A DNA stretch of 64,000 nt from M30B80 sp965656935 (GTDB taxonomy: Bacteria; Pseudomonadota; Alphaproteobacteria; Rhodobacterales; Rhodobacteraceae): NCBI GenBank assembly GCA_965656935.1, contig CBFHMG010000006.1, forward strand, positions 1 through 64,000, in the 5' to 3' direction. Numbering within the stretch: position 1 is the first letter of the stretch; each line of letters begins with the position of its first letter. Shown here piece by piece: positions 1 to 8,483 of this stretch. Below the pieces are notes generated by a model, which worked only from the letters and a program-made list of their open reading frames with translations, was not told the origin of the DNA and ran no database searches. The translations under genes were made by a program, and so were the position numbers.

Positions 1-603
1 TATGGCTCGCTGCGCGAACGGTCTTTCTCACGGCTCTGCGCCGAAGAAGCCGCGCGCATTCTGGAATGGTTCGGCTGCGAGGTGCGTTTCTTCAACCCAG
101 AAGGCCTGCCTTTGCCCGATGCTGCCCCCGCAGGCCATCCCAAAGTGGCCGAGCTGCGCGATTTGGCGATGTGGTCCGAAGGAATGGTCTGGTCCAGCCC
201 CGAACGCCATGGCGCGATGACAGGTATCCTGAAGGCGCAGATTGACTGGCTCCCCCTATCGCTTGGCGGCATGCGGCCCACGCAAGGAAAGACGCTGGCT
301 TTGATGCAGGTCTGTGGCGGCTCGCAAAGTTTCAATGCCGTCAACCAGATGCGCATTTTGGGGCGTTGGATGCGGATGGTGACAATCCCCAATCAATCCT
401 CGGTCGCCAAGGCCTTTCTGGAATTCGACGACGAGGGGCGCATGAACGCATCGCCCTATTACAACCGCATCGTCGATGTGATGGAGGAATTGGTGAAATT
501 CACCTATATGACGCGCGGGCGCACAGCCCTGACTGATCGCTATTCCGAACGGGTCGAGACAGCGGAGGCGCTCTCCAACCGCGTCAATCAGAAGTCAATC
601 TGA
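1..603 (+). CDS. arsH: ArsH-type NADPH-dependent FMN reductase (5' end missing)
   Basis: The reading frame is open from the first base, so the N-terminus lies outside the window. The visible start 'YGSLRERSFSRLCAEEAARIL' type segment is the flavodoxin-like FMN phosphate-binding loop and first helix of ArsH. It is followed by 'NPEGLPLPD', a loop over the FMN, and 'SPERHGAMTGILKAQIDWL', the isoalloxazine-contact segment. ArsH proteins are NADPH-dependent FMN oxidoreductases that oxidise trivalent organoarsenicals and protect against arsenic or oxidative stress. The C-terminal 200 codons are complete and end at a TGA. No other ars gene lies inside the window; any partners would be upstream. The name rests on family motifs; other NADPH:quinone-type flavin reductases are the main alternative. 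Confidence 0.85.
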   Translation, partial: YGSLRERSFSRLCAEEAARILEWFGCEVRFFNPEGLPLPDAAPAGHPKVAELRDLAMWSEGMVWSSPERHGAMTGILKAQIDWLPLSLGGMRPTQGKTLALMQVCGGSQSFNAVNQMRILGRWMRMVTIPNQSSVAKAFLEFDDEGRMNASPYYNRIVDVMEELVKFTYMTRGRTALTDRYSERVETAEALSNRVNQKSI

Positions 604-708
604 GGTGGCGCCAAGCGTGGTAGAAACCTCAGCTGCGCCCAAGCACTTCCGCCCCAAGCAGGAAAACAGTGGACGCCTGCTGCGGCTTTCAATACACCGC
701 GCACTGTT

Positions 709-1128
709 ATGACAGATTTACCCGAGTTTTATTTCCGTATTCGTGAAAACGGCGCCGTTATGTTCCGCGTCGATACAGAGAACCGCCAGCGACGGATCGA
801 TATGTCCGAGATCGCTGTTATCAATGTGCGCAACGGAAATATTCGCCCTCACGGGGATCATGTCCTGACCGAAGACGAGCGCGAGGTCATCGCCGAATGG
901 ATGGAGGAACGTCGCGCCATTTTGGCCGAGCGCGATCTTGATGATATCCACCGCGCCATTGACCACCTCAATCTGACCACGCAATGGGTCCAAAGCCGCG
1001 CCTCCGAGGAAGAGCTAGACTCGATCACCGACCGTCTTCTTCTGGCCATGCATGACCTGCGCAGCGTCTTGGTCCGCAAAAAAGCAGATCGCTTGATCAA
1101 AGCCCAAAAGGCAGAAAATTCCGACTGA
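709..1128 (+). CDS. conserved hypothetical protein, 139 aa
   Basis: Soluble, strongly charged protein with no signal peptide or membrane segment. The N-terminal half (residues 5-50) has short beta-strand-like stretches ('EFYFRIRENGAVMFRV', 'IAVINVRNGNIRPHG'). The C-terminal half (about 55-135) is predicted helical and acidic/basic, possibly coiled. I do not recognise a domain. It stands alone between arsH and the convergent DUF6314-like gene, with 105 bases upstream and only about 23 bases to the next stop. Codon use resembles the neighbours, which supports a real gene. Function unknown. Confidence 0.7.
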   Translation: MTDLPEFYFRIRENGAVMFRVDTENRQRRIDMSEIAVINVRNGNIRPHGDHVLTEDEREVIAEWMEERRAILAERDLDDIHRAIDHLNLTTQWVQSRASEEELDSITDRLLLAMHDLRSVLVRKKADRLIKAQKAENSD

Positions 1129-1151
1129 TCGGCCTACGCCGCGCCCCTGCC

Positions 1152-1580
1152 CTAACGTGTAAACCGGCTGGTGATCAGCGCCTCTTTGCGCGGCCCCGTG
1201 ACCTTCCAAACGCTTTGCCATTCGGGCCATTGGCTGAAATCATAGCTCACATGATACATATCTGGGTCACACCAATGCGCGTCGTGGGTCTGATCGGTGG
1301 AAAGGGTATGAAACGGGCGACCATCCTCGAAAAACACCGCCAGAGCCGCGCCCTGCTGTTCCCATAAATAGCGCCGCGTGGCGCGCATCGGCGGGGCAGT
1401 GCCGTAATGCAGCAAGCCGTCTTCCTCCTGCCAGATGTGTGACCCCTCCTCACGCCAGTGACACTCCCCCTCAAAGCGCCCCGTGATGCCCGCACGCTGA
1501 TCCTCGATCACACGGTTCAACCGCCAAGCCCCGATCAGATCGGCCAAGCTGATTGCCAATTTCGGGGCAGATTGGCCCAT
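1152..1580 (-). CDS. DUF6314-like protein, 142 aa
   Basis: The protein reads as a small beta-rich lipocalin-like domain: 'LIGAWRLNRVIED' near the N-terminus, 'ITGRFEGECHW', 'LHYGTAPPMRATRRYLWE', 'VFFEDGRPFHTL' and a C-terminal 'YDFSQWPEWQSVWKVTGPRK'. This pattern matches the DUF6314 family as I remember it, a family of unknown function common in Rhodobacterales. A start at 1580 gives a typical length; an upstream extension would run through the oppositely oriented purB. It is divergent from purB, with about 80 bases between the starts. No biochemical role can be assigned from the sequence. Confidence 0.7.
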   Translation of the reverse strand: MGQSAPKLAISLADLIGAWRLNRVIEDQRAGITGRFEGECHWREEGSHIWQEEDGLLHYGTAPPMRATRRYLWEQQGAALAVFFEDGRPFHTLSTDQTHDAHWCDPDMYHVSYDFSQWPEWQSVWKVTGPRKEALITSRFTR

Positions 1581-1661
1581 AATTCCCTGTCTCCCTTGTT
1601 CCTCGGCCTCGCGCCCCTTATGAGAACCCGCAACGTCCCAAAGAACAAGGTCCGACCTCCC

Positions 1662-2966
1662 ATGATCCCCCGTTATTCTCGCCCCGAAATGGTCGCCATC
1701 TGGTCGCCCGAGACCAAATTCCGCATCTGGTACGAAATCGAAGCCCATGCTTGCGACGCGCAGGCTGATCTGGGTGTGATCCCCAAGGAAAATGCCGAAG
1801 CTGTCTGGAAGGCCAAAGATGTCGAGTTTGACGTGGCCCGCATCGACGAGATCGAAGCCGTTACCAAGCATGACGTCATCGCCTTCCTCACCCATCTGGC
1901 CGAGCATATCGGATCAGAGGATGCGCGTTTTGTGCATCAGGGCATGACCTCCTCGGATGTTCTGGACACGACACTGAATGTGCAATTGGTGCGCGCCGCC
2001 GATATCCTGCTGGCCGATATGGACCGCCTTCTGGCCGCGCTGAAAACCCGCGCCTTGGAGCATAAAGACACCGTTCGCATTGGCCGTTCCCACGGCATCC
2101 ATGCCGAGCCCACCACCATGGGCCTGACCTTCGCGCGTTTCTATGCCGAGATGGATCGCGGGCGCGCGCGCCTTGTGAATGCCCGAGACGAAATCGCCAC
2201 AGGCGCGATCTCGGGTGCTGTCGGCACCTTCGCAAATATCGACCCCGCCGTGGAAGAGCATGTCTGCGAGAAACTGGGCCTCAAGCCCGAGCCGATCTCG
2301 ACCCAGGTGATCCCGCGTGACCGTCACGCGATGTTCTTTGCCACGCTCGGCGTGATCGCCAGCAGCATCGAGAATATCGCCATCGAGATCCGCCATATGC
2401 AGCGCACCGAGGTTCTGGAAGCCGAGGAATTCTTCTCGGCAGGTCAGAAAGGCTCCTCCGCAATGCCGCATAAGCGCAACCCCGTGCTGACCGAAAACCT
2501 CACTGGTTTGGCCCGTCTGGTGCGCATGTCGGTCATCCCCGCGATGGAAAATGTCGCCCTCTGGCATGAGCGCGATATCTCGCATTCCTCGGTCGAGCGC
2601 AGCATCGCACCTGACGCGACCGTGACGCTTGATTTCGCCCTGAACCGTCTTGCGGGCGTGGTTGAAAAGCTGGTGATCTATCCCGAAAACATGCTGCGCA
2701 ATATGAACCAGTTCAAAGGTCTGGTCATGTCGCAGCGCGTTCTTCTGGCGCTGACGCAAGCGGGCACCTCGCGCGAAGATGCCTATCGCCTCGTGCAACG
2801 CAATGCGATGAAGGTCTGGGAACAAGGCGCTGATTTCAAAGAAGAACTCCTGAAAGACGACGAGGTAACAGCCGCGCTTAGCCCCGCCGAGATCGAGGAG
2901 AAATTCGACCTTGGCTACCACACCAAACATGTGGACACGATCTTCAAGCGGGTCTTTGGCGCGTAA
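1662..2966 (+). CDS. purB: adenylosuccinate lyase
   Basis: PurB catalyses two beta-eliminations in purine synthesis: SAICAR to AICAR plus fumarate, and adenylosuccinate to AMP plus fumarate. Fumarase/aspartase superfamily signatures are clear: 'TSSDVLDTT' with the substrate-binding TSxD near residue 88, 'GRSHGIHAEPTT' holding a catalytic His near 142, and the mobile signature loop 'GSSAMPHKRNP' near 264 with the catalytic Ser. The length of 434 residues is normal for the family. The start at 1662 gives the usual 'MIPRYSRPEM' N-terminus; upstream in-frame codons overlap the divergent gene. A good intrinsic terminator follows at 2990. Confidence 0.97.
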   Translation: MIPRYSRPEMVAIWSPETKFRIWYEIEAHACDAQADLGVIPKENAEAVWKAKDVEFDVARIDEIEAVTKHDVIAFLTHLAEHIGSEDARFVHQGMTSSDVLDTTLNVQLVRAADILLADMDRLLAALKTRALEHKDTVRIGRSHGIHAEPTTMGLTFARFYAEMDRGRARLVNARDEIATGAISGAVGTFANIDPAVEEHVCEKLGLKPEPISTQVIPRDRHAMFFATLGVIASSIENIAIEIRHMQRTEVLEAEEFFSAGQKGSSAMPHKRNPVLTENLTGLARLVRMSVIPAMENVALWHERDISHSSVERSIAPDATVTLDFALNRLAGVVEKLVIYPENMLRNMNQFKGLVMSQRVLLALTQAGTSREDAYRLVQRNAMKVWEQGADFKEELLKDDEVTAALSPAEIEEKFDLGYHTKHVDTIFKRVFGA

Positions 2967-2989
2967 GATAACCGCGCAAACTGTCAAAG

Positions 2990-3023
2990 AAGGGCGACCA
3001 TCACCTAGCGATGTGTCGCCCTT
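2990..3023 (+). terminator. intrinsic terminator after purB
   Basis: A perfect 9-bp stem (AAGGGCGAC / GTCGCCCTT, arms 2990-2998 and 3015-3023) with a 16-base loop lies 24 bases after the purB stop. It is followed by 'ATTCATTT', a moderately T-rich tail. Confidence 0.7.
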
Positions 3024-3156
3024 ATTCATTTGGACTATGGCAGCCGCGTGTCATGCCGCTAAAATCGTCTGTATTGGCCATAACCGCGGAAACCTCTGAT
3101 TAACACTTGCCCACCATTTTGAGGCGGAGTGAAACAATCGCGTCAGGGGTGGCACG

Positions 3157-4209
3157 GTGAGTAATCTAGAAACAACCACGGCCGCCGTGATTGACGCGGC
3201 GCCGCAACCGAATGTGCAAAAGCTACAGCCCTCGCAAAAGGCCGCCGTGATCGTGCGGCTTTTGCTGACGCAGGGCCTCTCGCCCGCGATTGACAGGTTG
3301 AGCCCCGCACAACAGGAGCGGCTGACCCAAAGCATGGCCAATCTGGGCCATATCAACCGCGATACGCTTGGCGCGGTGGTGCGTGAATTTGCCGAAGCGC
3401 TCGACAATATGGCCCTGACCTTTCCAAGCGCCCTGTCCGATGCCGTGGCCCTGCTGGAGCCGCATCTCTCGGCCAAAGCCCAAGAAGCCCTGAGCGAGAA
3501 GGCCGCGCTCCATGATGGCACCGATCCATGGACGCAACTGGCCGCCATGGAGGCCGAGACCCTGCGCCCGATCCTGAGCCGCGAAAGCGCCGAGATTTGC
3601 GCCATTCTGCTCTCCAAGATCGGGGTGGCAAAGGCCGCACAACTGCTTGCCGCCTTGCCCGAGGACCGCGCGCCTGCCGTTGCCCATGCCGTCTCGCTCA
3701 CCGCGACGATCTCGCCGCAAACCATTGAAACCATTGGCGAGACCCTGCTGAACCAAATCCGCTCAACCCCTCGCTCGGCCTTCAAGGCCAGCGCTGTGGA
3801 CCGTGTCGGCGCGATCCTCAACTCGGCCACAGGCGTCACCCGTGATGCCGTGCTGGAAGGGATCATCGCCCGCGATGCGCTCTTTGGCGAAGAAGTGCGC
3901 CGCGCGATCTTCACCTTCGATCATATTCCGCGCCGCATTGACCCCAAGGATGTGCCCAAAATCATCCGTGAGGTCGAGAGCGACAGCTTGGTCACCGCCT
4001 TGGCCGCAGGTCTGGAAACCGCGCCGCTTTCGGTCGAATTCCTGCTCGAGAACATGTCAAAACGAATGGCCGAGCAATTGCGCGAAGAGGCAGAAGGACG
4101 CAGCATGCCGCGCTTGGAAGAAGGTGAGGCCGCACAGGCCCGCATCGTCGCGGCGATCCGCGATCTTGAAAGTGCGGGCGAGCTGCTTTTGGTCCCCGCT
4201 GAGGAATGA
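3157..4209 (+). CDS. FliG-like flagellar motor switch homologue (orphan)
   Basis: The 350-residue protein has the three-part layout of FliG. 'PSQKAAVIVRLLL' (about residues 26-38) is the start of the N-terminal domain, followed by an ARM-like middle domain of repeated short helices. The C-terminal torque domain shows 'IFTFDHIPRRIDPKDVPKIIREVESD' type sequence and 'ENMSKRMAEQLREEAE', as in flagellar FliG. The GTG start is preceded by an AGGGG ribosome-binding site. The first 25 residues are extra and poorly conserved in look. No flagellar gene is nearby, and purB and DNA-ligase genes flank it. It may be a motor switch subunit encoded away from the flagellar cluster or a repurposed paralogue; the sequence cannot decide. 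Confidence 0.75.
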   Translation: MSNLETTTAAVIDAAPQPNVQKLQPSQKAAVIVRLLLTQGLSPAIDRLSPAQQERLTQSMANLGHINRDTLGAVVREFAEALDNMALTFPSALSDAVALLEPHLSAKAQEALSEKAALHDGTDPWTQLAAMEAETLRPILSRESAEICAILLSKIGVAKAAQLLAALPEDRAPAVAHAVSLTATISPQTIETIGETLLNQIRSTPRSAFKASAVDRVGAILNSATGVTRDAVLEGIIARDALFGEEVRRAIFTFDHIPRRIDPKDVPKIIREVESDSLVTALAAGLETAPLSVEFLLENMSKRMAEQLREEAEGRSMPRLEEGEAAQARIVAAIRDLESAGELLLVPAEE

Positions 4210-4270
4210 GGGGGAACCACCCCTAGTCCTGCCCCCCTGCCCGCCCTAGGTTTGGGCGATGGAGGGCTGA

Positions 4271-5305
4271 ATGGTTTTGCAATTCACAAAGCGTGGCATC
4301 TATTGCCCTGCGGGCGATTTCTATATTGATCCGTGGCGTCCCGTGGACCGCGCGCTGATCACCCATGGCCATGCCGATCACGCCCGCTCAGGCCATGGTG
4401 CCTATCTGGCAACCCAATCCGCCGCCCCTGTCATGCGCCACCGCTTGGGCGATATCGCGCTTGAGACCACCGCCTATGGCGAGACCCGCCAGATCGGGGA
4501 TGCCCGCGTCAGCTATCACCCTGCAGGCCATGTTCCGGGATCAGCCCAAATCAGGGTGGAGGTGGCGGGCGAGGTCTGGGTGGCCTCAGGCGATTACAAA
4601 ACCATCGATGACGGATTGTCCGAGCCCTTCGAGCCCGTGCCCTGCCACGCCTTCATCACCGAAAGCACCTTTGGCCTGCCGATTTACAACTGGCCCGATC
4701 AGGACAGGCTTGCGCGCGATATCAATGCGTGGTGGGCCGCCAATGCGGCGGCGGGGCGGTTTTCGGTCTTGGGGTGTTATGCGCTTGGCAAGGCGCAGCG
4801 CGTCCTGCGCCTGCTCGACCCTGCGATTGGCCCGATCCTGACCCATGGCGCGATCGAGGCCACCAACCAAGTCATCCGCGCCCAAGGGCTGGCTTTGCCC
4901 GACACGCAGCAAGTGACCCCTGATCTGGACGCCAAAGCCCATGCAGGTGCTTTGGTCATGGCCCCGCCTTCGGCGCTTGGGTCTTCATGGATGCGGCGCT
5001 TTGGGCAGGCCTCTACGGCCTTCGCCTCGGGCTGGATGCAATTGCGCGGCATGCGCCGCAGACGGGCGGCGGATCGGGGCTTTATCATCTCGGATCATGC
5101 AGATTGGGCGGGCTTGAACTCTGCCATCCAAGCCACTGGTGCAGAACGCATTTTTGTGACCCATGGCTATGTGAACCAATTCTCGGCCTATCTGCGCGAA
5201 CAGGGGTATGATGCAGGCATCGTTGAGACAGAATTCAGCGGCGAAAGCCTCGATATCGCCGAGCCCGAGGCCGATACCAGCGCCCAGACAGGGGGCGCGC
5301 AATGA
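4271..5305 (+). CDS. ligase-associated metallo-beta-lactamase-fold DNA exonuclease
   Basis: The metallo-beta-lactamase motif 'LITHGHADHARSGH' (about residues 29-42) supplies the HxHxDH zinc ligands. 'HPAGHVPGSAQIRV' gives another His, and the later 'ISDHADWAGL' and 'FVTHGY' motifs are typical of the beta-CASP/SNM1-like exonuclease branch. Length and order fit the 'DNA ligase-associated exonuclease' family, which is encoded beside an ATP-dependent ligase and thought to act in DNA end processing. It overlaps the ligase start by 4 bases (ATGA), implying translational coupling. The start has a weak upstream site (GGAGGGCTGA). Confidence 0.88.
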   Translation: MVLQFTKRGIYCPAGDFYIDPWRPVDRALITHGHADHARSGHGAYLATQSAAPVMRHRLGDIALETTAYGETRQIGDARVSYHPAGHVPGSAQIRVEVAGEVWVASGDYKTIDDGLSEPFEPVPCHAFITESTFGLPIYNWPDQDRLARDINAWWAANAAAGRFSVLGCYALGKAQRVLRLLDPAIGPILTHGAIEATNQVIRAQGLALPDTQQVTPDLDAKAHAGALVMAPPSALGSSWMRRFGQASTAFASGWMQLRGMRRRRAADRGFIISDHADWAGLNSAIQATGAERIFVTHGYVNQFSAYLREQGYDAGIVETEFSGESLDIAEPEADTSAQTGGAQ

Positions 5306-6894
5306 AACGCTTTGCCGCCCTTTTCACAGCCCTTGATCAAAGCACCAAGACCCGCGTGAAAACCGATGCGCTGGCCAGCTATTTCCGCGAGGCACCCGAT
5401 CCTGACAAGCTCTGGACCATCGCGCTTTTGTCAGGCCGCCGCCCGCGCCGCGCCATCACCAGCACGAAACTGCGCGAATGGGCAGCCCAACGCGCGGGCA
5501 TTTCTCTATGGCTGTTCGAGGAAAGCTACCGCGTGGTGGGCGATCTGTCCGAGACCATCGCACTGGTCCTGCCCCCCAATACGCAAGACAGCGATGAAAG
5601 CCTCAGCGCTTGGATCGCCCGTTTGCGCGGCTTGGACAAGGTCGAGGAGGAGGAACGGAAGGCCGCGATTTTTGAAGCTTGGGATCGGCTTGGCCAGACC
5701 GAGCGGTTTGTCTTCAACAAGCTGATCACGGGTGGTTGGCGCATGGGGGTCAGCCAGAAATTGATGACCCGCGCTTTGGCGCAGGCCACCGATATCGACG
5801 AGGCCGAATTGACCCACCGCCTGATGGGCGATTGGCACCCCGATAGCATCAGCTTTCACGCTTTGGTCGAAGCGCCTGACCCAAGCGCTGGCCTGTCGCG
5901 GCCCTACCCGTTCTATCTCGCCTATCAATTGGAAAACCCGCCCGAGGCGCTTGGCCCCACCACCGACTGGCTGGCCGAGCGGAAATGGGATGGCATACGC
6001 GGGCAATTTATTCATCGCGAGGGCGAACATTTTCTTTGGTCGCGCGGCGAAGACCTGATGACCGAGCGCTTCCCTGAATTGGCCCGCCTCAAGGATCATC
6101 TGCCAAGTGGCACCGTGATTGATGGCGAGGTTCTGGCCTTTGCCGAGGACCGCCCCTTGCCCTTTTCCCGCCTGCAACCGCGCATCGGACGCAAGACGGT
6201 GTCCAAGAAACTGCTCAGCGAAGCCCCCGTTATCCTGATGGCCTATGACCTTCTGGAATGGCAGGGCCAAGATATCCGCCAAAGCCCGCTGCGCGAACGC
6301 CGCGCCTTGCTGCGCCAAGCCTTGGACGATGTGCCGCCCGACATGCCCCTGCGCCTCTCGGCCGATCTGGCCGCCCCCGATTGGCAGAGCCTGACGGTCG
6401 AGCGCGCCCGCTCACGCGAGATCGGAGCGGAAGGGTTGATGCTCAAGCGGCTTGATGCGCCCTATCTGGCGGGGCGCAAAAAGGGGGATTGGTGGAAATG
6501 GAAGATCGACCCGCTCACCATTGATGCGGTGATGATCTATGCGCAGGCAGGCTCGGGGCGTCGTGCCACGCTTTATACCGATTTCACCTTTGCCGTGTGG
6601 AAAGGCAATGAGCTGGTCCCCTTTGCAAAAGCCTATTCAGGCCTGACCGATGCCGAGTTCCGCGAGATCACGGCTTGGGTACGCAAAAACACCACCGACC
6701 GCTTTGGCCCCGTGCGCGCCGTGCGCCCCCATCATGTCTTCGAGATTGCCTTTGAGGGCATCCAATCCAGCCCGCGCCATAAATCTGGCGTCGCCTTGCG
6801 CTTTCCGCGCATGTTGCGCTGGCGGAGGGATAAACCCGCAGATCAAGCCAATACATTCGAAGAGCTTCAGGCCATGCTCCGCCTATATGGCTAG
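5302..6894 (+). CDS. ATP-dependent DNA ligase (bacterial, exonuclease-associated type)
   Basis: The 530-residue enzyme seals nicks using ATP. Motif I is 'AERKWDGIRGQ' (about residues 228-238), where the Lys of KxDG becomes adenylated. Motif III/IIIa, motif IV 'GAEGLMLKR' and motif V 'WWKWKID' follow in the normal order, and an OB-fold C-terminal domain ends the protein. The N-terminal 200 residues are the helical DNA-binding domain seen in this bacterial type. In many bacteria this ligase comes with the exonuclease, an Lhr-like helicase and a PdeM-like phosphoesterase. Here the exonuclease is immediately upstream, but helicase and phosphoesterase are not downstream. Confidence 0.93.
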   Translation: MKRFAALFTALDQSTKTRVKTDALASYFREAPDPDKLWTIALLSGRRPRRAITSTKLREWAAQRAGISLWLFEESYRVVGDLSETIALVLPPNTQDSDESLSAWIARLRGLDKVEEEERKAAIFEAWDRLGQTERFVFNKLITGGWRMGVSQKLMTRALAQATDIDEAELTHRLMGDWHPDSISFHALVEAPDPSAGLSRPYPFYLAYQLENPPEALGPTTDWLAERKWDGIRGQFIHREGEHFLWSRGEDLMTERFPELARLKDHLPSGTVIDGEVLAFAEDRPLPFSRLQPRIGRKTVSKKLLSEAPVILMAYDLLEWQGQDIRQSPLRERRALLRQALDDVPPDMPLRLSADLAAPDWQSLTVERARSREIGAEGLMLKRLDAPYLAGRKKGDWWKWKIDPLTIDAVMIYAQAGSGRRATLYTDFTFAVWKGNELVPFAKAYSGLTDAEFREITAWVRKNTTDRFGPVRAVRPHHVFEIAFEGIQSSPRHKSGVALRFPRMLRWRRDKPADQANTFEELQAMLRLYG

Positions 6895-6963
6895 AAAACC
6901 CTGAAAATTGCGGCGATCCGTGCTATGCTGGCCTTCCCAAGTCACCAACCAAGGGAGGCGATC

Positions 6964-7146
6964 ATGGGACCATCATCCATCATGACATATGCAAGCGCAC
7001 TCTATAGCGCCCATGGCGATCAGGCCGAATTCGAGGCGGCGCAAAAAGCCCGTGTTGCACGCGAAAAGGGCGATCTTAGGCGGGCAGCAACATGGGATAA
7101 GGTGCGCATTCACATCCGCCAGATGCGCGGCCCGCTCGCGACCTGA
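6964..7146 (+). CDS. small hypothetical protein, 60 aa
   Basis: Short ORF with a strong ribosome-binding site (AAGGGAGGCG ending 3 bases before ATG). The protein, 'MGPSSIMTYASALYSAHGDQ...', is amphipathic and helical, without a membrane segment, and rich in Arg/Lys in its second half. It follows the ligase gene by about 70 bases and faces the convergent amidotransferase gene. No domain is recognised. The good ribosome-binding site and clean codon use argue for a real gene. Confidence 0.6.
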   Translation: MGPSSIMTYASALYSAHGDQAEFEAAQKARVAREKGDLRRAATWDKVRIHIRQMRGPLAT

Positions 7147-7169
7147 GCGGCGCAAGCCGGATCACAAGC

Positions 7170-7949
7170 TCAAGCGACCTCGGCCACGGGAACGGGGCGG
7201 CGGCCTGCGGCCCATGCTTTGGCTGCCAGCCCGAAAGCCGCAAAGAGGGGGCGCGAGACAGGGTCTTCGGCAGCGCGGTATTCAGGGTGCCATTGCACCG
7301 ACAGCGTAAAGCCGGGCGCATCTTTGATATAGATCGCCTCGGGCGTGCCATCAGGGGCCTGCCCGTCAATCACCACCCGCGCGCCCGCGCGGTTGATGCC
7401 TTGGCCATGCAGCGTATTGGTCATGACTTGCGGCGCGCCAAACAGGCGGTGGAACGGGCCGCCTTCGGTGAAGCTGACCGTATGGCGCAGCGCGAATTTC
7501 TCCTCCAGCGTGCCATCTGGAGGCATGCGGTGGTTCATCCGCCCCGGCAAATCGCGGATTTCAGGGTAGAGGCTGCCGCCCATGGCGACATTGACCTCTT
7601 GGAAACCGCGGCACACGCCAAAGATGGGTTGGCCCCGTTCCACACAGGCGCGGATCAGCGGCAAGGCCACCGCATCGCGGGCGCGGTCAAAGGCACCATG
7701 CGCTTCGGTTTCTTCCTCGCCATATTCCTCGGGATGCACATTGGGCCGCCCGCCCGTGAACAAAAACCCGTCACAAGACTCAAGCAAATCTTCGATTTTG
7801 ACAAAGCGCGGATCGGCGGGAATGAGCAGCGGCAGCGCCTCCGAGACACTGGCGATGGCCTCTGAATTCATCGATGCACCGCCATGCACCTCATATTGAT
7901 CATTGATCAAATGGTGATTTCCGATGATGCCGATAATGGGGCGTGCCAT
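7170..7949 (-). CDS. class-I glutamine amidotransferase-like hydrolase (PuuD/gamma-glutamyl-GABA hydrolase family)
   Basis: The 259-residue protein begins 'MARPIIGIIGNHHL'. Family motifs are 'GFLFTGGRPNVHPEEY' (about 64-79), the nucleophile elbow 'GVCRGFQEVNVAMGG' with the catalytic Cys, and 'SVQWHPEY' with the His-Glu of the triad near 225. Such enzymes hydrolyse gamma-glutamyl amides, for example gamma-glutamyl-GABA in putrescine use. No glutamylation partner genes are visible, so the substrate is unknown. I chose the start at 7949 because it gives the normal N-terminal beta-strand; a longer version adds 44 unrelated residues. Confidence 0.88.
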   Translation of the reverse strand: MARPIIGIIGNHHLINDQYEVHGGASMNSEAIASVSEALPLLIPADPRFVKIEDLLESCDGFLFTGGRPNVHPEEYGEEETEAHGAFDRARDAVALPLIRACVERGQPIFGVCRGFQEVNVAMGGSLYPEIRDLPGRMNHRMPPDGTLEEKFALRHTVSFTEGGPFHRLFGAPQVMTNTLHGQGINRAGARVVIDGQAPDGTPEAIYIKDAPGFTLSVQWHPEYRAAEDPVSRPLFAAFGLAAKAWAAGRRPVPVAEVA

Positions 7950-8096
7950 GTCTTTTCCCGAGATGTGATGGGCAAGATATAGCGCGCGCCGCACATAAGG
8001 GGAAGAGACCCCGCCGCTGCGCGCCCCCCGCTTTATGTTGATACGCCGCAAATGGGGCGGGGTTGCCGCTAAAATAGGCAAGCTTTGCCCTGCGCC

Positions 8097-8483
8097 CTAC
8101 CCCGCCTGTTTCAGCGCGGTCACCTCGATCTCGATCTTCATGCGCGGGTCTTGCAGGCCCGCGACAAACATCGTGGCGGCGGGGCGCACCTGCCCAAGCC
8201 ATTTGCCTGTCGCGGGCCAGCAGGCCTCCCACAAAGCTGCATCTGGCAGGATGTAATGCACCCGCACCACATCCGCCATGCTGGAGCCTGCCCGCTGAAG
8301 GGCGGCCTCGATATTGGCGAAGCATTGCTCTGCCTGCGCCGCGACATCCTCCGAGATTTCCATCGTGGCATAGTCAAAGCCCGTGGTGCCCGAGACGAAA
8401 ACCCAATCGCCCTGCACAACCGCGCGGGAATATCCGATCTGCGCCTCGAAGGGCGAGCCCGAGGAAATCAGCTCACGGGTCAT
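8097..8483 (-). CDS. RidA/YjgF-family enamine/imine deaminase-like protein
   Basis: The 128-residue single-domain chorismate-mutase-like fold protein has 'GYSRAVVQGDWVFVSGTTG' at residues 17-35 and 'VRPAATMFVAGL', whose Arg corresponds to the Arg that binds the substrate carboxylate in RidA. Archetypal RidA hydrolyses reactive 2-aminoacrylate-type enamines; many paralogues act in specific catabolic pathways. Its start codon overlaps the stop of the upstream GlcG/HbpS gene by 4 bases, so the two are co-translated. The 'WEACWPATGKWLG' insertion marks it as a divergent Rid subgroup rather than RidA itself. Confidence 0.88.
   Translation of the reverse strand: MTRELISSGSPFEAQIGYSRAVVQGDWVFVSGTTGFDYATMEISEDVAAQAEQCFANIEAALQRAGSSMADVVRVHYILPDAALWEACWPATGKWLGQVRPAATMFVAGLQDPRMKIEIEVTALKQAG

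Noticed and set aside
1914..3029. 371-codon open frame on the minus strand across purB
   Set aside because: It is antisense to a fully supported purB, in a GC-rich sequence where such shadows are common, and its translation (Gly/His/Gln-rich) has no domain features.
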